Shown here: piece by piece, positions 14,626-15,605 of the stretch
How the letters are laid out: every line of letters begins with the position of its first letter
Numbering within the stretch: the stretch's first letter is position 1
NCBI GenBank assembly: GCA_013044415.1
Contig: JABEUO010000148.1
Location: forward strand, 1 to 15,605
From: Acidimicrobiaceae bacterium
GTDB lineage: Bacteria; Actinomycetota; Acidimicrobiia; Acidimicrobiales; Acidimicrobiaceae
DNA length: 15,605 nucleotides
Direction: 5' to 3'
The notes under the pieces: generated by a model
Told to the model about the DNA's origin: nothing
What the model saw: only the letters and a program-made list of their open reading frames with translations
The model's database searches: none
Program-made: the position numbers and the translations under genes

Positions 14626-15429
14626 TTATTCTGCTAGATAGGGGTTTGCTGACATCAGATAAGGCGATGCCGCACAGAACTGCGAAAGTTCATCGGAGGC
14701 AGCGATTACTTCTGGTGCAATCTTGTGGAGTTTCTCTTCGTCGAGGCGAGACGTCGGGCCGCCAACACTTACCGTGCCGACCACCGATCCGTTGATCGGG
14801 TGAAAGATCGGAGCGGCGATCGCAGACATGCCGGGCGCTGATGAATCAACAGCGATGGCGTACCCTAACTGCCGAACCCTTTCGAGTCGATCGAGTAACT
14901 CTTGGTAGGTTTTGGGTGCATTCGGTCCGAACTTGCCAGGTGATTCAAGACCTTGAGCCCCAACTAGCCTCATGGCCGCATCTTGATCGATATAGGCGAG
15001 CCAGGCGTGCCCAGAGGCCATGCACGAAAGGTGGGCGACGTCTCCCATCTGCGGATCGTAGATTAGCCCGCTTCTTGCCCCCTGTGCCTTGGCAACCCAG
15101 ACCTGGCGATTGGAGTCGACAATTCCCAATCTCACCAGTTCTCCTGTCGAGTTGGCGAGCCTTTCTAGGATGGGCATCGAAGCATCCACCACCCCGATGC
15201 GAGCAAGGTGTTGAAAGGCGATGGATAACAGGCCCATCGAAAGGAAGTAGCTTCCACCATTGCCAGCCTGCCTCACTAACTGGAGCCGAATGAGTTCTCC
15301 GAGGAGTCGGTGGGTGGCACTCTTGGGCATTTGGGACAACTCGGCTATTTCTGCGAGAGGCATTCCATCGGGTGCCTCAGAAAGAACCTTTATAACCGTA
15401 AATACCTTATCTACAAGTCCGCCAGCCAT
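14626..15429 (-). CDS. IclR-family transcriptional regulator of the acyl-CoA cassette
   Basis: This 267-residue protein shows the two IclR domains. The N-terminal winged helix-turn-helix is at about 5-65 (MPLAEIAELSQMPKSATHRLLGELIRLQLV). The effector domain is at about 80-250, with CMASGHAWLAYI near 135-146 and GYAIAVDSSAPGMSAIAAPI and GTVSVGG near the end. IclR proteins bind small organic acids or acyl derivatives and commonly control a neighbouring catabolic operon. It is the first gene ahead of the dehydrogenase and CoA-transferase. There is no Shine-Dalgarno; TATAAT stands six bases before the ATG, so transcription probably begins at or next to the start codon and the mRNA would be leaderless. 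A perfect palindrome lies 20 bases upstream and fits autoregulation. Confidence 0.92.
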   Translation of the reverse strand: MAGGLVDKVFTVIKVLSEAPDGMPLAEIAELSQMPKSATHRLLGELIRLQLVRQAGNGGSYFLSMGLLSIAFQHLARIGVVDASMPILERLANSTGELVRLGIVDSNRQVWVAKAQGARSGLIYDPQMGDVAHLSCMASGHAWLAYIDQDAAMRLVGAQGLESPGKFGPNAPKTYQELLDRLERVRQLGYAIAVDSSAPGMSAIAAPIFHPINGSVVGTVSVGGPTSRLDEEKLHKIAPEVIAASDELSQFCAASPYLMSANPYLAE

Positions 15430-15435
15430 GTCAAC

Positions 15436-15464
15436 ATTATATAGTATGCCGTTCCAAAATGGAA
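15436..15464 (-). promoter_or_regulatory. Promoter of the IclR-led operon, probably giving a leaderless mRNA
   Basis: The - strand reads TATAATGTTGACATG, with the perfect -10 box at 15441-15436 and the ATG at 15429. Seventeen bases upstream the -35 position reads TTCCAT, a poor hexamer that falls inside the palindrome at 15450-15466. The expected start of transcription is the A of the ATG or next to it. Confidence 0.6.
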
Positions 15465-15466
15465 CG
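15450..15466. promoter_or_regulatory. Perfect palindrome, probable IclR-family operator
   Basis: CGTTCCA AAA TGGAACG has 7-base arms that match exactly around a 3-base centre. The GTTCCA/TGGAAC core with a short spacer resembles sites of IclR-family regulators such as PobR/PcaU and IclR, from general knowledge. It overlaps the -35 region of the regulator's own promoter and that of a possible rightward promoter. Confidence 0.65.
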
Positions 15467-15487
15467 ATGTTCGAGAAAATGTATTAT
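15460..15487 (+). promoter_or_regulatory. Possible divergent rightward promoter
   Basis: TGGAAC (15460-15465, the right arm of the palindrome) and TATTAT (15482-15487) are 16 bases apart. Transcription would start near 15494 and run off the window. A gene beginning with ATG at 15592 (MKPD...) is possible but only 14 bases of it are present. Confidence 0.35.
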
Positions 15488-15605
15488 ACAATTGAGCCGT
15501 TTAAGCTACTAAGCCGAGCGTAAGTTACTGGACTAAGTGAGTATGTAACGGAGGTTCGGATCACGGAAGAATCCCATCAGCAATTCGGGCAATGAAGCCA
15601 GACGC

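Noticed and set aside
15545..15580. GGAGG ribosome-binding site at 15550 with a gene starting just after it
   Set aside because: No ATG, GTG or TTG lies at a suitable distance, and the frame from ATC 15562 stops after eleven codons.

Overview
The window looks like chromosomal DNA of an actinobacterium with roughly even base composition. The pointers are the compact pilB-pilT-pilC order, a PilC and ATPases typical of Gram-positive-type IV pili, GTG and TTG starts, an IclR gene whose -10 box sits six bases before its ATG (a leaderless layout common in Actinomycetota), and remnants of IS200/IS605 elements. The class Acidimicrobiia would fit, but that is a guess from gene style and not from a marker gene.

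Left edge (1-116): the right end of an IS200/IS605-type element on the + strand. It holds the last codons of a probable TnpB and a chain of hairpins ending in a GC-rich stem and TTCAAG, which is the form of a TnpB omega-RNA scaffold. It stops 48 bases short of the 3' end of a type IV pilus operon on the - strand (pilB 4339-2579, pilT 2537-1389, pilC 1385-165). The rest of a pilus cluster (pilins, PilM/N/O, prepilin peptidase) is not in the window.

Middle left (4605-6915): a 14-TM EmrB/QacA-type drug exporter on - and a divergent TetR regulator on +. They share a 124-base region that carries two overlapping inverted repeats, a standard efflux-plus-local-repressor pair. Next come 758 bases without a clear gene (6916-7673), holding only two weak small ORFs.

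Centre (7674-11104): an 831-residue PLP-dependent group II decarboxylase related to bacterial tyrosine decarboxylase, with an unusually long segment between its PLP-binding Asp and its Schiff-base Lys. It converges with, and overlaps by 28 bases, a ketopantoate reductase-family gene on -. Between this and the next gene (11105-11672) lies a decayed IS200-type tnpA with frameshifts and a stop, followed by a row of small hairpins.

Right (11673-15429): a - strand unit in the order IclR regulator, acyl-CoA dehydrogenase, acyl-CoA:carboxylate CoA-transferase. Together these look like an inducible pathway for activating and oxidising a short-chain or branched carboxylic acid. A perfect 17-base palindrome upstream of the IclR gene covers the -35 regions of both a leftward and a possible rightward promoter. 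The acyl-CoA dehydrogenase has Asp instead of Glu at the usual catalytic-base position. No complete, plainly novel system is visible; the best leads are the omega-RNA edge, the enlarged decarboxylase, the Asp-type dehydrogenase and the bidirectional IclR control region.
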